Assembly (NCBI GenBank): GCA_028404615.1
Contig: JAOOBT010000001.1
Location: 124,001 to 188,000 of the forward strand
Source of the DNA: Candidatus Pelagibacter sp.
GTDB taxonomy: Bacteria; Pseudomonadota; Alphaproteobacteria; Pelagibacterales; Pelagibacteraceae
Direction of reading: 5' to 3'
DNA length: 64,000 bases
The position numbers and the translations under genes were made by a program. Shown piece after piece: positions 46,564 through 56,106 of this stretch (its first letter is position 1; the number at the start of each line of letters is the position of its first letter). The notes under the pieces were generated by a model. It saw only the letters and a list, made by a program, of their open reading frames with translations, searched no databases and was not told where the DNA came from.

Positions 46564-47205
46564 GTGAAATTGAATCTAAATAAATTGAGAATTACTCTTA
46601 GAAACACTCTAATTGACGTTTGGGAATATGTCATTCCTATTTGGAAAATTTCAGGACTTTTTAAAAAAATAAAATCTAAAAAGGATCTCGAGAATTTTAT
46701 TCAAGAAAGATCTGCACATGTTACTCAAACTACACTCTATGGGTATTTGAAAACGAGAATTGGCGTAAAATACATTGCGATGATGGAAGATGAAAGATTT
46801 TTAAAATCTATCAATATTGCAAAATGGAATATTTATACCGTAGCTTTAGCTGACTGTTCCTTTTATGTTTATTCTTACTTGATCTCAGAAAAGAATTTAA
46901 AAGATAACGATTGTAAAGAAATATTCTTAAATATTTTAGAATCTGAAAAGCAAAATGGTTTAGATGAAGAAATTTATAATAATGGAAAAACTGCTTTTTT
47001 AAATAGAATTGAAAACGTTGACTTTAAAAAATATTATTTAGAAAATCCTTTTAAAGAAAGTGGAGAGGCTCTGTACTATTGGTCTCCAATTGCTGATGAA
47101 TTAAAAACTCTTGATAGAAAAATAGTTTTGAACTCAATTTCATTAAAGTGGGGATTGATGAAAGATGAATTCAAAAAATTAACTAAAGACTTAAATTTTA
47201 ATTAA
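46564..47205 (+). CDS. Conserved-looking protein of unknown function
   Basis: A 213-residue soluble protein starting at GTG 46564. Distinct features are [20 protein letters not shown], the Gln/Thr-rich [38 protein letters not shown], and the late [20 protein letters not shown] do not recognise a named family; it looks alpha-helical and possibly enzyme-like, but no catalytic motif stands out. It is divergent from the symporter pair and convergent with acs (four-base overlap), so it sits in the middle of the acetate-related block. Confidence 0.8.
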   Translation: MKLNLNKLRITLRNTLIDVWEYVIPIWKISGLFKKIKSKKDLENFIQERSAHVTQTTLYGYLKTRIGVKYIAMMEDERFLKSINIAKWNIYTVALADCSFYVYSYLISEKNLKDNDCKEIFLNILESEKQNGLDEEIYNNGKTAFLNRIENVDFKKYYLENPFKESGEALYYWSPIADELKTLDRKIVLNSISLKWGLMKDEFKKLTKDLNFN

Positions 47206-49340
47206 TCTCTATTTTGTCTGTTCTCAACAAGTGATGTAACGACGCTTGGATCTGCCAGTGTTGTCGTGTCACCTAAGTTATCCGGTTCGTTAGCTGCTAT
47301 TTTTCTTAAAATCCTTCTCATTATCTTACCCGATCTAGTTTTCGGTAGACCTGGGGCAAATTGAATAACGTCAGGGTAGCAAATTGGACCTATTTGTTTT
47401 CTAACCCATTGTTTAAGATCTCTTTCCAAGTCACCCGTAGGATTTTCACCAGAGTTTAAGGTTACATAGCAGTATAATCCATTTCCTTTTATACTATGTG
47501 GAAAACCAACTACTGCAGCCTCAGCAACTTTGGGATGGGCAACAAATGCACTTTCAATTTCAGCAGTTCCAAGATTGTGTCCCGAAACAATTATTACATC
47601 ATCTACTCTACCAGTTATCCAGTAGTAACCATCTTTATCTCTTCTGCAGCCATCACCTGAAAAGTATTTTCCGTCAAATTGTGAGAAATACGTATCGATA
47701 AATCTTTGATGGTCTCCATAAACAGTTCTCATTTGCCCTGGCCAAGAACTAGCCATGCATAATCTTCCTTGACCCTCGCCTTTAATAACCTTTCCATCTT
47801 TATCAACTAACACTGGTTTAATACCATAAAATGGTTTTGTTGCAGAACCAGGTTTCAAATCTATTGCACCAGGTTGAGGCGCTATTAATATACCTCCTGT
47901 TTCAGTTTGCCACCAAGTATCAACAATTGGACATCTAGCATCTCCAACTGTTTTGTAATACCACATCCAAGCCTCAGGATTGATTGGTTCGCCAACTGTT
48001 CCTAATAATTTAAGAGATTTTCTGCTTGTTTTTTTAACTGGTCCGTCTCCCTCCCTCATTAAAGCTCTAATCGCAGTTGGAGCTGTGTAAAAAATATTTA
48101 CTTTATATTTATCAACGATTTGCCACCATCTCGAATTATCAGGATAATTTGGAACGCCTTCAAACATGATGGTAGTCGCTCCATTCGCTAAGGGACCATA
48201 AATTATGTAGCTGTGCCCTGTTACCCATCCAATATCTGCGGTACACCAATAAATATCGTTTGGCTTATAATCAAAAATATACTGATGAGTCATTGAGGCA
48301 TAAACCATGTATCCGCCAGTTGTGTGTAAAACTCCTTTCGGTTTTCCAGTGGATCCAGATGTATAAAGAATAAACAAAGGATCTTCTGCACTCATTTCTT
48401 CAGGATCGCATTTAGAAGGTGCAGAGGAAATCAATTTTTTATACGAAACATCTCTTTCATTATTCCAATTAACTTGATTTCCAGTTCTCTCAATTACAAC
48501 GCATTTCTTTACATTGGGACATTGATCCAAAGCTTCATCAGCTATTTTTTTTAAAGGGATTATTTTTCCACCTCTTACTCCTTCATCTGCAGTAATCAAA
48601 TATTCAGATTCACAATCTGTGATTCTTGTTGCGATTGAGTCTGGAGAAAAGCCTCCAAAAATAATAGAGTGAACAGCACCTATTCTCGCACAAGCCAACA
48701 TCACGTATGCAAGTTCAGGTATCATAGTTAAATAAATTGTTACTCTATCTCCTTTCTGAACACCTAAGCTTTTTAAACCATTAGCTGCTTTACAAACATT
48801 TTGATGTAATTCTCTGTAAGAAATTTTTTTAGTATCCGCAGGGTCATCACCTACCCAAATTATTGCAGTTTTGCTTGGATTTTTTTTTAGGTGTCTATCA
48901 ATACAATTAGCTGAAGCATTTAAAGTTCCATCATAATACCATTTAATTTTAACTTCCTCTTTACTGTATTTAACGTCTTTTATTTTTGTATATTTTTTTA
49001 TCCAAGAAATTCTTTTTCCTTCTTTAGCCCAAAACTTATCATTCTCTTTTATTGAGAGTTTATATTTCTTTTTATATTGAGACTCATTTACATAAGCATG
49101 ATTTGCCCAACTATCTGAAACTTTTATTAAAGATTTACCGTCGCCATCTTCAAGTATTTTAGGGGCTTTAAAATTTTTTTTTCTAGGTTTTGACTTTCTA
49201 GATTTTGATTTCTTTCTTTTTCTTGACTTTGTTTTTTTTATTTTTCTAGATTTTTTTCTAGACCTAATAATTTTTTTAGACTTCTTTCTTCTAGTCTTTT
49301 TTGATCTTTTTGATTTTTTCTTTCTCTTTTTTTTAGCCAC
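47202..49340 (-). CDS. acs: Acetyl-CoA synthetase with a Lys/Arg-rich N-terminal tail
   Basis: AMP-forming acetate:CoA ligase. The core from about residue 72 is normal: [17 protein letters not shown], the AMP signature [61 protein letters not shown], and regulatory Lys672 in [10 protein letters not shown]. Before it, residues 1-55 contain 38 Lys or Arg, unlike usual Acs. The GTG start is supported by AGGAG five bases upstream, and no usable later start was found. Operon with the EVE gene (8-base overlap). Salt-bridge, DNA, or membrane contact of the tail is conjecture. Confidence 0.95.
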   Translation of the reverse strand: MAKKKRKKKSKRSKKTRRKKSKKIIRSRKKSRKIKKTKSRKRKKSKSRKSKPRKKNFKAPKILEDGDGKSLIKVSDSWANHAYVNESQYKKKYKLSIKENDKFWAKEGKRISWIKKYTKIKDVKYSKEEVKIKWYYDGTLNASANCIDRHLKKNPSKTAIIWVGDDPADTKKISYRELHQNVCKAANGLKSLGVQKGDRVTIYLTMIPELAYVMLACARIGAVHSIIFGGFSPDSIATRITDCESEYLITADEGVRGGKIIPLKKIADEALDQCPNVKKCVVIERTGNQVNWNNERDVSYKKLISSAPSKCDPEEMSAEDPLFILYTSGSTGKPKGVLHTTGGYMVYASMTHQYIFDYKPNDIYWCTADIGWVTGHSYIIYGPLANGATTIMFEGVPNYPDNSRWWQIVDKYKVNIFYTAPTAIRALMREGDGPVKKTSRKSLKLLGTVGEPINPEAWMWYYKTVGDARCPIVDTWWQTETGGILIAPQPGAIDLKPGSATKPFYGIKPVLVDKDGKVIKGEGQGRLCMASSWPGQMRTVYGDHQRFIDTYFSQFDGKYFSGDGCRRDKDGYYWITGRVDDVIIVSGHNLGTAEIESAFVAHPKVAEAAVVGFPHSIKGNGLYCYVTLNSGENPTGDLERDLKQWVRKQIGPICYPDVIQFAPGLPKTRSGKIMRRILRKIAANEPDNLGDTTTLADPSVVTSLVENRQNRD

Positions 49341-49770
49341 AATTTCTCCTAATCGGCGTTATTTTACCCATCTTATAAATAATTTTCCAGCTTTTAAAAT
49401 CAATAGGCATAACTGACAATCTACTCTGTTTGATAAGTGGTAAATGAGAAATAGTCTTTGTTTTTTTAATTTTTTCAAGTGATACAGGGTATTTTATATA
49501 CTCTTTGAACCTAACCTGGACGGCTACAAATCTTTTTTTTTTATCAGTTTTATCAATAAATGCCGCTTTGATTACTTTTACTATGCCAACAATTTCTTTC
49601 CCAATATTTGAATGATAAAAAAAACAGAGATCACCCTTTTTCATAGCTTTTAAATTATTAGCTGCTTGATAGTTTCTAACGCCATCCCAAGCTGCTCCTT
49701 TTTTTCCAGCTTTCTTTTGTTGTTCTATTGACCAAACATCAGGCTCGGATTTTAATAACCAGTACTTCAT
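49333..49770 (-). CDS. EVE-domain protein
   Basis: A 145-residue single EVE domain (PUA-like/YTH-related fold). [40 protein letters not shown], and [10 protein letters not shown] match the family closely, with the late [14 protein letters not shown]. Such domains bind modified bases in nucleic acid in the systems studied. Directly downstream of the nuclease and methyltransferase on the same strand, and overlapping acs. Confidence 0.93.
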   Translation of the reverse strand: MKYWLLKSEPDVWSIEQQKKAGKKGAAWDGVRNYQAANNLKAMKKGDLCFFYHSNIGKEIVGIVKVIKAAFIDKTDKKKRFVAVQVRFKEYIKYPVSLEKIKKTKTISHLPLIKQSRLSVMPIDFKSWKIIYKMGKITPIRRNCG

Positions 49771-50469
49771 CTAATTATTAATTGAGGAAAATAAAAAAAT
49801 CCAAATATCAAGTATTAAAGAGTCTTTGTAGTCAACTATAAAAGATTTAACTCTTTTACTTAATACCTTTTCTTTCGGATACTTGAATCGTTCCTTTTTT
49901 TCAGTATTAGATTTTTTAATTTGCAATTTTTCACAAATTTTTTCTAACTCACTTATATTTTTTGAAGAAAATCCATACTTTATATCTTCTGTCTTTATTC
50001 CATATTTTTCAAAACCTAAAAATATTTTAAATTTTTCTCTGTATTTTTCCAAGGATTTTATCGGAAGAGTTTTTCTTTTGCATATAGCAACTAATTCGAT
50101 TGGAACTATGCAACAACTTCCATCGATTAAACTTACTCCTAAAAAAAAATCAGCATCATCTTTTTTTAAAATTTCTTCCCTACTTTCACTGCCTGATTTT
50201 ACCTCTTTTCTAATCGACTTTCCCCCTCTTTGACCAGAAGTAACAGAATAATTTGTTGTAGTAGAAGATTTAATTTCAATTTTAATCAAAACATTATTTA
50301 CATCTAATGCTCCGTCATACTTGCCATCTCTCCAAAGTGATCTCGCCACGTTAAATCCACAACTTAATAATCTTCCAAGAGCAATTTCTTGTCCTGCGTA
50401 TCCCAGCATACTTCTCCAAGAACCAGGTTTTAATTTTGTAATATTTAAATTTTTTTTAAAATTTTCCAT
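49771..50469 (-). CDS. Putative PD-(D/E)XK restriction-type endonuclease
   Basis: A 232-residue protein from ATG 50469 (a TTG just upstream is less likely). A nuclease core is suggested by Glu28 in GYAGQEIALGRLLSCGFNVA, Asp52 (YDGALDV), then Glu65-x-Lys67 in LIKIEIKSS. This D...ExK pattern is that of PD-(D/E)XK nucleases. The start overlaps the methyltransferase stop by 14 bases, which supports a type II restriction-modification pair. The exact family is not recognised; a Vsr-type nicking enzyme is not indicated. Confidence 0.65.
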   Translation of the reverse strand: MENFKKNLNITKLKPGSWRSMLGYAGQEIALGRLLSCGFNVARSLWRDGKYDGALDVNNVLIKIEIKSSTTTNYSVTSGQRGGKSIRKEVKSGSESREEILKKDDADFFLGVSLIDGSCCIVPIELVAICKRKTLPIKSLEKYREKFKIFLGFEKYGIKTEDIKYGFSSKNISELEKICEKLQIKKSNTEKKERFKYPKEKVLSKRVKSFIVDYKDSLILDIWIFLFSSINN

Positions 50470-51499
50470 CAATCGAAGGATAGTCTATTCCTTCGAAAGT
50501 TTTAAGTATTGAATCAAATAAGATTTTGGCGCCTTTTACTGGTACAGCCATTCCAATTTGTTTACGAACGCTTTCTTTTGAGCCTTCAAAAATAAAATTA
50601 TCTGGGAAAGTTTGCAATCTCGCTCTTTCTCGATTAGTTAGAGCTCTATTTTCTTTCCAATGATAAACATGAGTTCCACCACCTCCGCTTCCTGTAACTG
50701 TGTATGAAGGTTTATTAGGATCTAATCTTCTATATATCTGACTAATTTTTGCACCCTTAACATTAAGCCTTAATTTTTTTGGAATATTTGAATTAAAAGC
50801 ACTTTTACCTGGTTTAATATATTTTAATCTCTCAATTACTTGCTTTGAATTTTTTGTCAATTCATTGTTATGAGCATTTGCAGGTATATTACTTAAAGCT
50901 TCTTTAGCTGTCATTGTTTTGTGACTTGGTTTTGGAACTTTAAATTTAAGATTTAATTCTTTTTTAATTCCAACAATAATAATTCTATGGCGTGCTTGAG
51001 GTATTCCGTATTCTTCAAACTTATATTTATTTACAGTTAAATTATAACCTTTGCCAGCTTTCTCTAAATCAGCAAGAATTCTTTTAAATGCTTTCCCTTC
51101 ATTAGAACTACTTATTCCTCCAACATTTTCAGCCACAAACCATGTAGGATGATATCTATCAATTAATTCAACTCCGTAAGTGTAAAGTGGACCAAATTTT
51201 CCTTTAAAACCTAAGTGCTCTCCTACATTACTAAAATCATTACAAGGGAATCCATAAGCAAAACAATCAAATTTAGGAAGGGTAATTTTCTTTTTATCGA
51301 CCAGATTAAAAAAATTTTCTACTTTTTCACAAAAAACAGCTTTAGTTTTAATGTTTCTTTTATAGGTATTACAGGAGTCCTGGTCATAATCTGATGCCCA
51401 AGCATGTTCTATTAAGCTACCTTTTACTCTACTTAATCCTGCACCGTAGCCCATACCACCGGGCCCACTAAAAAATTCTGCAAGTTTGAATCGAAACAT
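50456..51499 (-). CDS. DNA (cytosine-5) methyltransferase
   Basis: A 347-residue 5-methylcytosine enzyme. Motif I LAEFFSGPGGMGYGAGLS, motif IV GFPCNDFS with the catalytic Cys86, motif VI AENV (Glu124), motif VIII QARHR (168-172), then the target-recognition region, and motifs IX-X (RERARLQTFPDNFIF, QIGMAVPVKGAKI). The recognised sequence cannot be read. With the nuclease gene immediately downstream this is a likely type II R-M system, rare in this streamlined lineage. Confidence 0.93.
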   Translation of the reverse strand: MFRFKLAEFFSGPGGMGYGAGLSRVKGSLIEHAWASDYDQDSCNTYKRNIKTKAVFCEKVENFFNLVDKKKITLPKFDCFAYGFPCNDFSNVGEHLGFKGKFGPLYTYGVELIDRYHPTWFVAENVGGISSSNEGKAFKRILADLEKAGKGYNLTVNKYKFEEYGIPQARHRIIIVGIKKELNLKFKVPKPSHKTMTAKEALSNIPANAHNNELTKNSKQVIERLKYIKPGKSAFNSNIPKKLRLNVKGAKISQIYRRLDPNKPSYTVTGSGGGGTHVYHWKENRALTNRERARLQTFPDNFIFEGSKESVRKQIGMAVPVKGAKILFDSILKTFEGIDYPSIDGKF

Positions 51500-51551
51500 A
51501 AAGTATTTATTACACTAAACAAAAAAATTTGCAGCTAAAAATATTAGCTTA

Positions 51552-51887
51552 TTACAAGTTGTCATTGTTCCATGTAAAGAGATCTGCTTCAAAAGGTATA
51601 TTTCTTAATTTTAAAAGTGCCTTGTATTTTTCTAGTCTATCTTCTTTTTTAGCATCTTTTAAATAACTGAGTATCTGGTCATAGGTTAATCCACCCAATT
51701 TGTCCTTTTTTACGTCTACATATTCTTCATATTCCATTCCACAAATTGCATATCCTTTTTTGGGATCAATATGCTCTGAATAACTAATTGAGTCATGAGT
51801 TTCGCTCAATACATCATAATAATGAGCAATTTGATTTTCAGAGTCGAAAAGGCGATCCCTTCTATAATCGAATAGTTCTAATTGCAT
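51552..51887 (-). CDS. Unknown protein upstream of the methyltransferase
   Basis: About 111 residues from ATG 51887; the open frame extends to TTG 51977 but the added 30 codons look less coding-like. The product starts MQLELFDYRRDRLFDSENQI and has SISYSEHIDPKKGYAICGME and a charged helical end. I recognise no family. Same strand as the methyltransferase, 52 bases upstream, so it may belong to the R-M cassette (for example a control or accessory protein); not provable here. Confidence 0.55.
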   Translation of the reverse strand: MQLELFDYRRDRLFDSENQIAHYYDVLSETHDSISYSEHIDPKKGYAICGMEYEEYVDVKKDKLGGLTYDQILSYLKDAKKEDRLEKYKALLKLRNIPFEADLFTWNNDNL

Positions 51888-52047
51888 ATATTTGGAGTTG
51901 TCAAAATTTTGAATACAAACTTTAACTATCAATAACTTAACAATTAATAATGGCAAAACTTTGAGGGTTTGATACAATAAAACAAGTCCTGATTTAGAAA
52001 ATAACTCTACTTGCTGGGACTTTAAAAAAAAACGCTAAAGGAGGAAT

Positions 52048-52218
52048 ATGGTTAAATTTACCGTAAAGCCAATTAAAAAATATTTTGCTTCTAAAGAAAA
52101 AGAAGGCAAAAAACTTTTATTCTTTGAAAAAATTGGCGACTCTAAAACAAGCAAAGAGGAAAGATTAGAAAACCTCAAGCGCATTTTAGAGAAGCATGGC
52201 TTTAAAATAAAAGAATAA
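52048..52218 (+). CDS. 56-residue charged protein of unknown function
   Basis: ATG 52048 to TAA 52218. It has an almost ideal ribosome binding site, AAAGGAGGAAT, directly upstream and a perfect hairpin terminator directly downstream. Product begins MVKFTVKPIKKYFASKEKEG and is about a third Lys or Glu, with a helical C-terminus EERLENLKRILEKHGFKIKE. No known family. These signals suggest a well-translated, independently transcribed small gene. TACAAT at 51974-51979 may be the -10. Confidence 0.6.
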   Translation: MVKFTVKPIKKYFASKEKEGKKLLFFEKIGDSKTSKEERLENLKRILEKHGFKIKE

Positions 52219-52222
52219 ATAG

Positions 52223-52251
52223 AATGTGGGCATATTAAATATGCCCACATT
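52223..52251. terminator. Bidirectional hairpin terminator
   Basis: Perfect 13-pair stem AATGTGGGCATAT/ATATGCCCACATT around TAA, between the 56-residue gene and the convergent tsaD. Flanks are AT-rich on both sides. Confidence 0.8.
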
Positions 52252-52257
52252 ATTGTA

Positions 52258-53334
52258 TTATAATTTCAATCCAGGTCCCTTCATATAAGGTGCGTTTTCA
52301 TCAAGAGGCCATCTTGATTTTGCGGATACTGTAATATCATCAATCATATTTTTTTTAAATCTTTGTATACCTGCCCAAGCAATCATAGCAGCGTTATCAC
52401 CACAAAATTTTAAATCTGGATAAATAGTCTCAAAACTCATTTCATTAGACAAAATTGATAAATTTTTTCTAATAGACTCGTTTGCTGCAACACCACCAGC
52501 TACTATTAATTGAAAATTTTCTTTTTTTGTTTTCTCTCTAAACATTCGAACAGCAACTTTAGTTTTTTTATAAAGAATTTTATTAATAGTATATTGAAAA
52601 GAAGCTGCTAAATTATATTTCAACTTATCTTCCCCATTAATTTTTTTTGACTCCCTAAGCACTGCTGTTTTGAGACCAGCAAAGGATAGGTTACAGCCTG
52701 CTTTATTTATAATTGGCTCAGGCAATTTAAAAAAATTTTTGTCTCCTAATTTTGAAAATTTTTCAACACTTGGTCCGCCAGGGTAACCCAAGTTTAACAT
52801 TTTTGCTGTTTTATCAAACGCTTCTCCTAAAGCATCGTCGATTGTTGTTCCTAATTGTTGATATTCATTTACATCTTTAACTATTAAAAACTGTGTATGA
52901 CCTCCTGAAATTAATAATAATAAATAAGGAAATTTAATTTTTTTTTCTAAGCCAGGGCTTAGCGCATGTCCTTCCAAATGATTCACTCCAATAAAAGGTT
53001 TATTAGAAAATGTAGCGATTGATTTTCCAATATTTAAGCCAACAGTTAAACAAACAATTAAACCAGGCCCAGCAGTTGCCGCAACACCATCTAATTCATC
53101 AATAGAAATTTTACTTTCTTTTAAAGCTGTACCTATAATGTATTCAATATTTTCTAGGTGTGCTCGAGCTGCCAACTCAGGCACAACACCTCCAAATTTT
53201 TTATGTTCTTCTATCTGACTTGAAACTATATTGGATAGGATGTCTGCAGTTCCTTTGTCATTTTCTCTTATGACAGCAGCCGCTGTTTCATCACAGCTAG
53301 TTTCAATCCCAAGAAAAGTTATTTTTTTTGCCAT
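52258..53334 (-). CDS. tsaD: tRNA threonylcarbamoyladenosine transferase TsaD
   Basis: ASKHA-fold enzyme that makes t6A37 in tRNA; 358 residues. FLGIETSCDETAAAVI, VVPELAARAHLENI, the metal-binding VNHLEGHALSP, LLLISGGHTQFLIV, and GVAANESIRKNL with the final CGDNAAMIAWAG. All hallmarks intact. It converges on the small-gene terminator and is divergent from hemC. Confidence 0.97.
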   Translation of the reverse strand: MAKKITFLGIETSCDETAAAVIRENDKGTADILSNIVSSQIEEHKKFGGVVPELAARAHLENIEYIIGTALKESKISIDELDGVAATAGPGLIVCLTVGLNIGKSIATFSNKPFIGVNHLEGHALSPGLEKKIKFPYLLLLISGGHTQFLIVKDVNEYQQLGTTIDDALGEAFDKTAKMLNLGYPGGPSVEKFSKLGDKNFFKLPEPIINKAGCNLSFAGLKTAVLRESKKINGEDKLKYNLAASFQYTINKILYKKTKVAVRMFREKTKKENFQLIVAGGVAANESIRKNLSILSNEMSFETIYPDLKFCGDNAAMIAWAGIQRFKKNMIDDITVSAKSRWPLDENAPYMKGPGLKL

Positions 53335-53391
53335 TATATGTTCAATTATTTAAATAGTATAATTTAGATCTTTCAAATATATAATCAATTT

Positions 53392-54312
53392 ATGACTAAA
53401 ATTACAATCGGTGCCAGAGGAAGTAAGCTTTCGATTGCTTATGTTGAAAAAGTAAAAGAGCTTTTAATTCGAAGAAATAATGATTTGAGAGAAGAAAATA
53501 TAGATTTTAAAGCCATCAAAACTTCTGGTGATATTAATCAAAATGTAAAATTATCTGAAATAGGCGGCAAAAATCTATTCTGTAAAGAAATCGAAGAGAA
53601 ACTTTTGAAAAAAGAAATTGATCTCGCTGTTCACTCCTTAAAAGATATGGAGTCCGTAGAAGATAGTAACCTTATCATTGGAGCATATATAAAGCGAAAT
53701 GATTATAGAGATGTAATTATAAGCGATAAGATTAAAAGTTTAGAAGATCTAAAAGGTAAAATAGTTATTGGCTCAAGTTCTAAAAGAAGAGAATTACAGC
53801 TTAAAAAAATAAATAAAAATATTTCTGTAACAAGGATGAGAGGAAATATTGACACTAGAATTAAAAAACTTGAAGAAGGTAAATTAGATGGAATAATCTT
53901 GGCCGCAGCTGGAGTCAAAAGTTTAAATTTAGCTAACAAAATAGGTTTATCCTTTAAAACCGAAGAAGTTTTGCCTGCAGTGGGACAAGGTATAATAGCT
54001 GTTCAATGTAACAAAAATGATGATGTTGTTAAAAATCTTTTGAGAAATATTAACGACACAGAAACTGAAACATGTGCAAAATCTGAACGTGCAATGCTAC
54101 AAGCAATTGAAGGTGATTGCGAAACAGCAGTTGGTGGCTTAGCAATAATAGAAAATGATAGTCTTAAATTAAAAGCACAATTGTTCTCAGACTCAGGATT
54201 GAAAAGTTATGAGTATGATATGACAGGCAAAACTAGTGAGGCAGTAAATATTGGAAAATTAGTAGGGGAAGAACTATTAAAACTCGCAGGATCAGAATTT
54301 AAAAAAAAATGA
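53392..54312 (+). CDS. hemC: Hydroxymethylbilane synthase
   Basis: Builds the linear tetrapyrrole from porphobilinogen; 306 residues. IGARGSKLSIAYVEKVKE, AVHSLKDME, IGSSSKRRELQL, RMRGNIDTRIKKLEEGKLDG, then LPAVGQGIIAVQC, and the cofactor-holding Cys in EGDCETAVGG. It overlaps hemD by four bases. Confidence 0.97.
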   Translation: MTKITIGARGSKLSIAYVEKVKELLIRRNNDLREENIDFKAIKTSGDINQNVKLSEIGGKNLFCKEIEEKLLKKEIDLAVHSLKDMESVEDSNLIIGAYIKRNDYRDVIISDKIKSLEDLKGKIVIGSSSKRRELQLKKINKNISVTRMRGNIDTRIKKLEEGKLDGIILAAAGVKSLNLANKIGLSFKTEEVLPAVGQGIIAVQCNKNDDVVKNLLRNINDTETETCAKSERAMLQAIEGDCETAVGGLAIIENDSLKLKAQLFSDSGLKSYEYDMTGKTSEAVNIGKLVGEELLKLAGSEFKKK

Positions 54313-55007
54313 ATATTCTAATTACAAGACCTTTAATAGACTCAGAGGATTTAATGGGAAAGTTTTTTTCTTTAGGACATAAGATTATTCACATTCCAAC
54401 TTTAAAAATCTCAGCAGCTAATGCTAGCCCGGTTGATGCAAAAAAATATGATGCGTTTATTTTTACAAGCGCTAATGCTATTAGAAATTTAAAGTTGAAT
54501 AATCAAGATAATAGCAAAATATGTTTTTGTGTGGGCTCCATTACAGAAAAAATTGTAAGGCAAAAAGGATACAATAATACAATTTCTGCAGGCGGAACTG
54601 TAAACGCTTTAAAAAATATTATTTTAAATTCAGACCAAATTGATAAAAAAAAATCTATTGCTTATTTTTGCGGCGATTACATTTCTTCCAATCTAGATGT
54701 TGAACTTAAAAATGATGGATTTCAGATTGATAAGATTATCAACTACACTTCTGAAAAAATTACTGATCTTAATGAGGAAAATAACAAAATAATTAATAAT
54801 CATCCTCCTGACATAATTTTTATTTATTCTAAAAGAAGCGCCGAAAGCTTTATTGAAATAGTAAAAAAATACTCTCTTAATGGGTTGATGACAGAGTCTA
54901 GAGTATTATGTATAAGTGAAAAAGTTTTAAGTGTATTTAAAAACTCGGGATGGAAAAAATTGGAAGTTTTCCAACCGGGAGAAGAATTAGAAAAATTGAA
55001 AGTTTAA
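54309..55007 (+). CDS. hemD: Uroporphyrinogen-III synthase
   Basis: Closes and inverts the tetrapyrrole ring; 232 residues of the poorly conserved HemD fold. LITRPLIDSEDLMGKFFSLG, DAFIFTSANAIRNL, FCVGSITEKI, then PDIIFIYSKRSAESFIEIV and LCISEKVL. Assignment rests on fold-like pattern plus operon with hemC. Confidence 0.93.
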   Translation: MNILITRPLIDSEDLMGKFFSLGHKIIHIPTLKISAANASPVDAKKYDAFIFTSANAIRNLKLNNQDNSKICFCVGSITEKIVRQKGYNNTISAGGTVNALKNIILNSDQIDKKKSIAYFCGDYISSNLDVELKNDGFQIDKIINYTSEKITDLNEENNKIINNHPPDIIFIYSKRSAESFIEIVKKYSLNGLMTESRVLCISEKVLSVFKNSGWKKLEVFQPGEELEKLKV

Positions 55008-55011
55008 ATAA

Positions 55012-56106
55012 ATGGAAGTGCTACAAAATTTTAAAAATTTATTTTTTGATGTGTGGAACAAAGGCATATCTGGAATTAATATTTCCGAGATAATAATTGC
55101 ATTGCTAATTTTTTTATTTTTTTTATTTTTAAGGGGTGTTTTTTCTAAGTTTGTAGTCAAAAGACTAGAAAATTATGTGTCAAAATCTACAAATAATTTT
55201 GATAACTCTCTTGTTTTTTCAATGGAAGGACCAGCAAAGTTCTTTCCAGTGGTTTTAGGATTTTTTGTCTCTACAAGTTATTTAACTGTTGAAACACAAG
55301 CAGCTGAATTTTTAGAAACTATTAATCGATCTTTAATAACTATTTTAATATTTTGGACATTTCATCAAGTTATTGGACCTTTATCAGTAGTTATCAAATC
55401 GGTTGGAGGTTTACTTTCAAAAGATTTAATCAACTGGATTATAAAAGCCATAAAAGTTTTAATTTTCATTTTGGGAGCCGCAGCTGTTCTCGAACTTTGG
55501 GGAATAAAAATTGGCCCCATCATTGCTGGTTTAGGTTTATTTGGTGTAGCGGTTGCACTTGGAGCTCAAGATTTATTTAAAAATTTAATCTCAGGCATAT
55601 TAGTTTTAGTTGAGAGAAGATTTCAAGTTGGTGATTGGATTTACGTAGAGGGAGTAATTGAAGGAACTGTAGAGAGTATCGGCTTTAGATCAACTGTAGT
55701 AAGAAGATTTGATAAATCTCTAGCAACGATTCCAAATTTTCAATTTGCTGAAAATGCAGTGATTAACAATACTCAAACAACAAACAGAAGAATTAATTGG
55801 ATGATTGGTTTAGAATATCGAACTACTAGCGAACAATTAAAAAATATTAAAAAAGAAATTGAGGACTATATTAAAAAAAATGATGATTTTGTTAAATCCG
55901 AGGACACTTTATTATCAGTTAAAATAGATCAATTTGCTGCAAGCTCAATAGATATTAGACTAATTTGTTTTACAAAAACAAGGCAATTCCAAGAGTGGCT
56001 TAATGTAAAAGATACTTTGGCTTTAGAGATTAAAAATATTGTAGAAAAAAATAAAGCTTCATTCGCGTTCCCAAGTACATCGGTTTATGTGGAGAAAAAT
56101 TCATGA
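55012..56106 (+). CDS. MscS-family mechanosensitive channel
   Basis: A 364-residue small-conductance-type channel. Helices occupy about 20-45, 80-115 and 140-185; the pore helix AGLGLFGVAVALGAQDLFKN carries the Ala/Gly pattern of MscS TM3, followed by the beta domain GDWIYVEGVIEGTVESIGFR. It would protect against osmotic down-shock. It overlaps yggT by four bases. Confidence 0.93.
   Translation: MEVLQNFKNLFFDVWNKGISGINISEIIIALLIFLFFLFLRGVFSKFVVKRLENYVSKSTNNFDNSLVFSMEGPAKFFPVVLGFFVSTSYLTVETQAAEFLETINRSLITILIFWTFHQVIGPLSVVIKSVGGLLSKDLINWIIKAIKVLIFILGAAAVLELWGIKIGPIIAGLGLFGVAVALGAQDLFKNLISGILVLVERRFQVGDWIYVEGVIEGTVESIGFRSTVVRRFDKSLATIPNFQFAENAVINNTQTTNRRINWMIGLEYRTTSEQLKNIKKEIEDYIKKNDDFVKSEDTLLSVKIDQFAASSIDIRLICFTKTRQFQEWLNVKDTLALEIKNIVEKNKASFAFPSTSVYVEKNS

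Noticed and set aside
49771..50469. Vsr-type mismatch nicking enzyme as partner of the methyltransferase
   Set aside because: Too long and lacks Vsr hallmarks; the D...ExK arrangement fits a generic PD-(D/E)XK nuclease better.
50321..50512. Small plus-strand ORF opposite the nuclease
   Set aside because: No ribosome binding site or motif; antisense artefact.
52035..52250. 71-codon minus-strand ORF over the 56-residue gene
   Set aside because: The plus-strand frame has an excellent ribosome binding site and terminator; the antisense one has neither.
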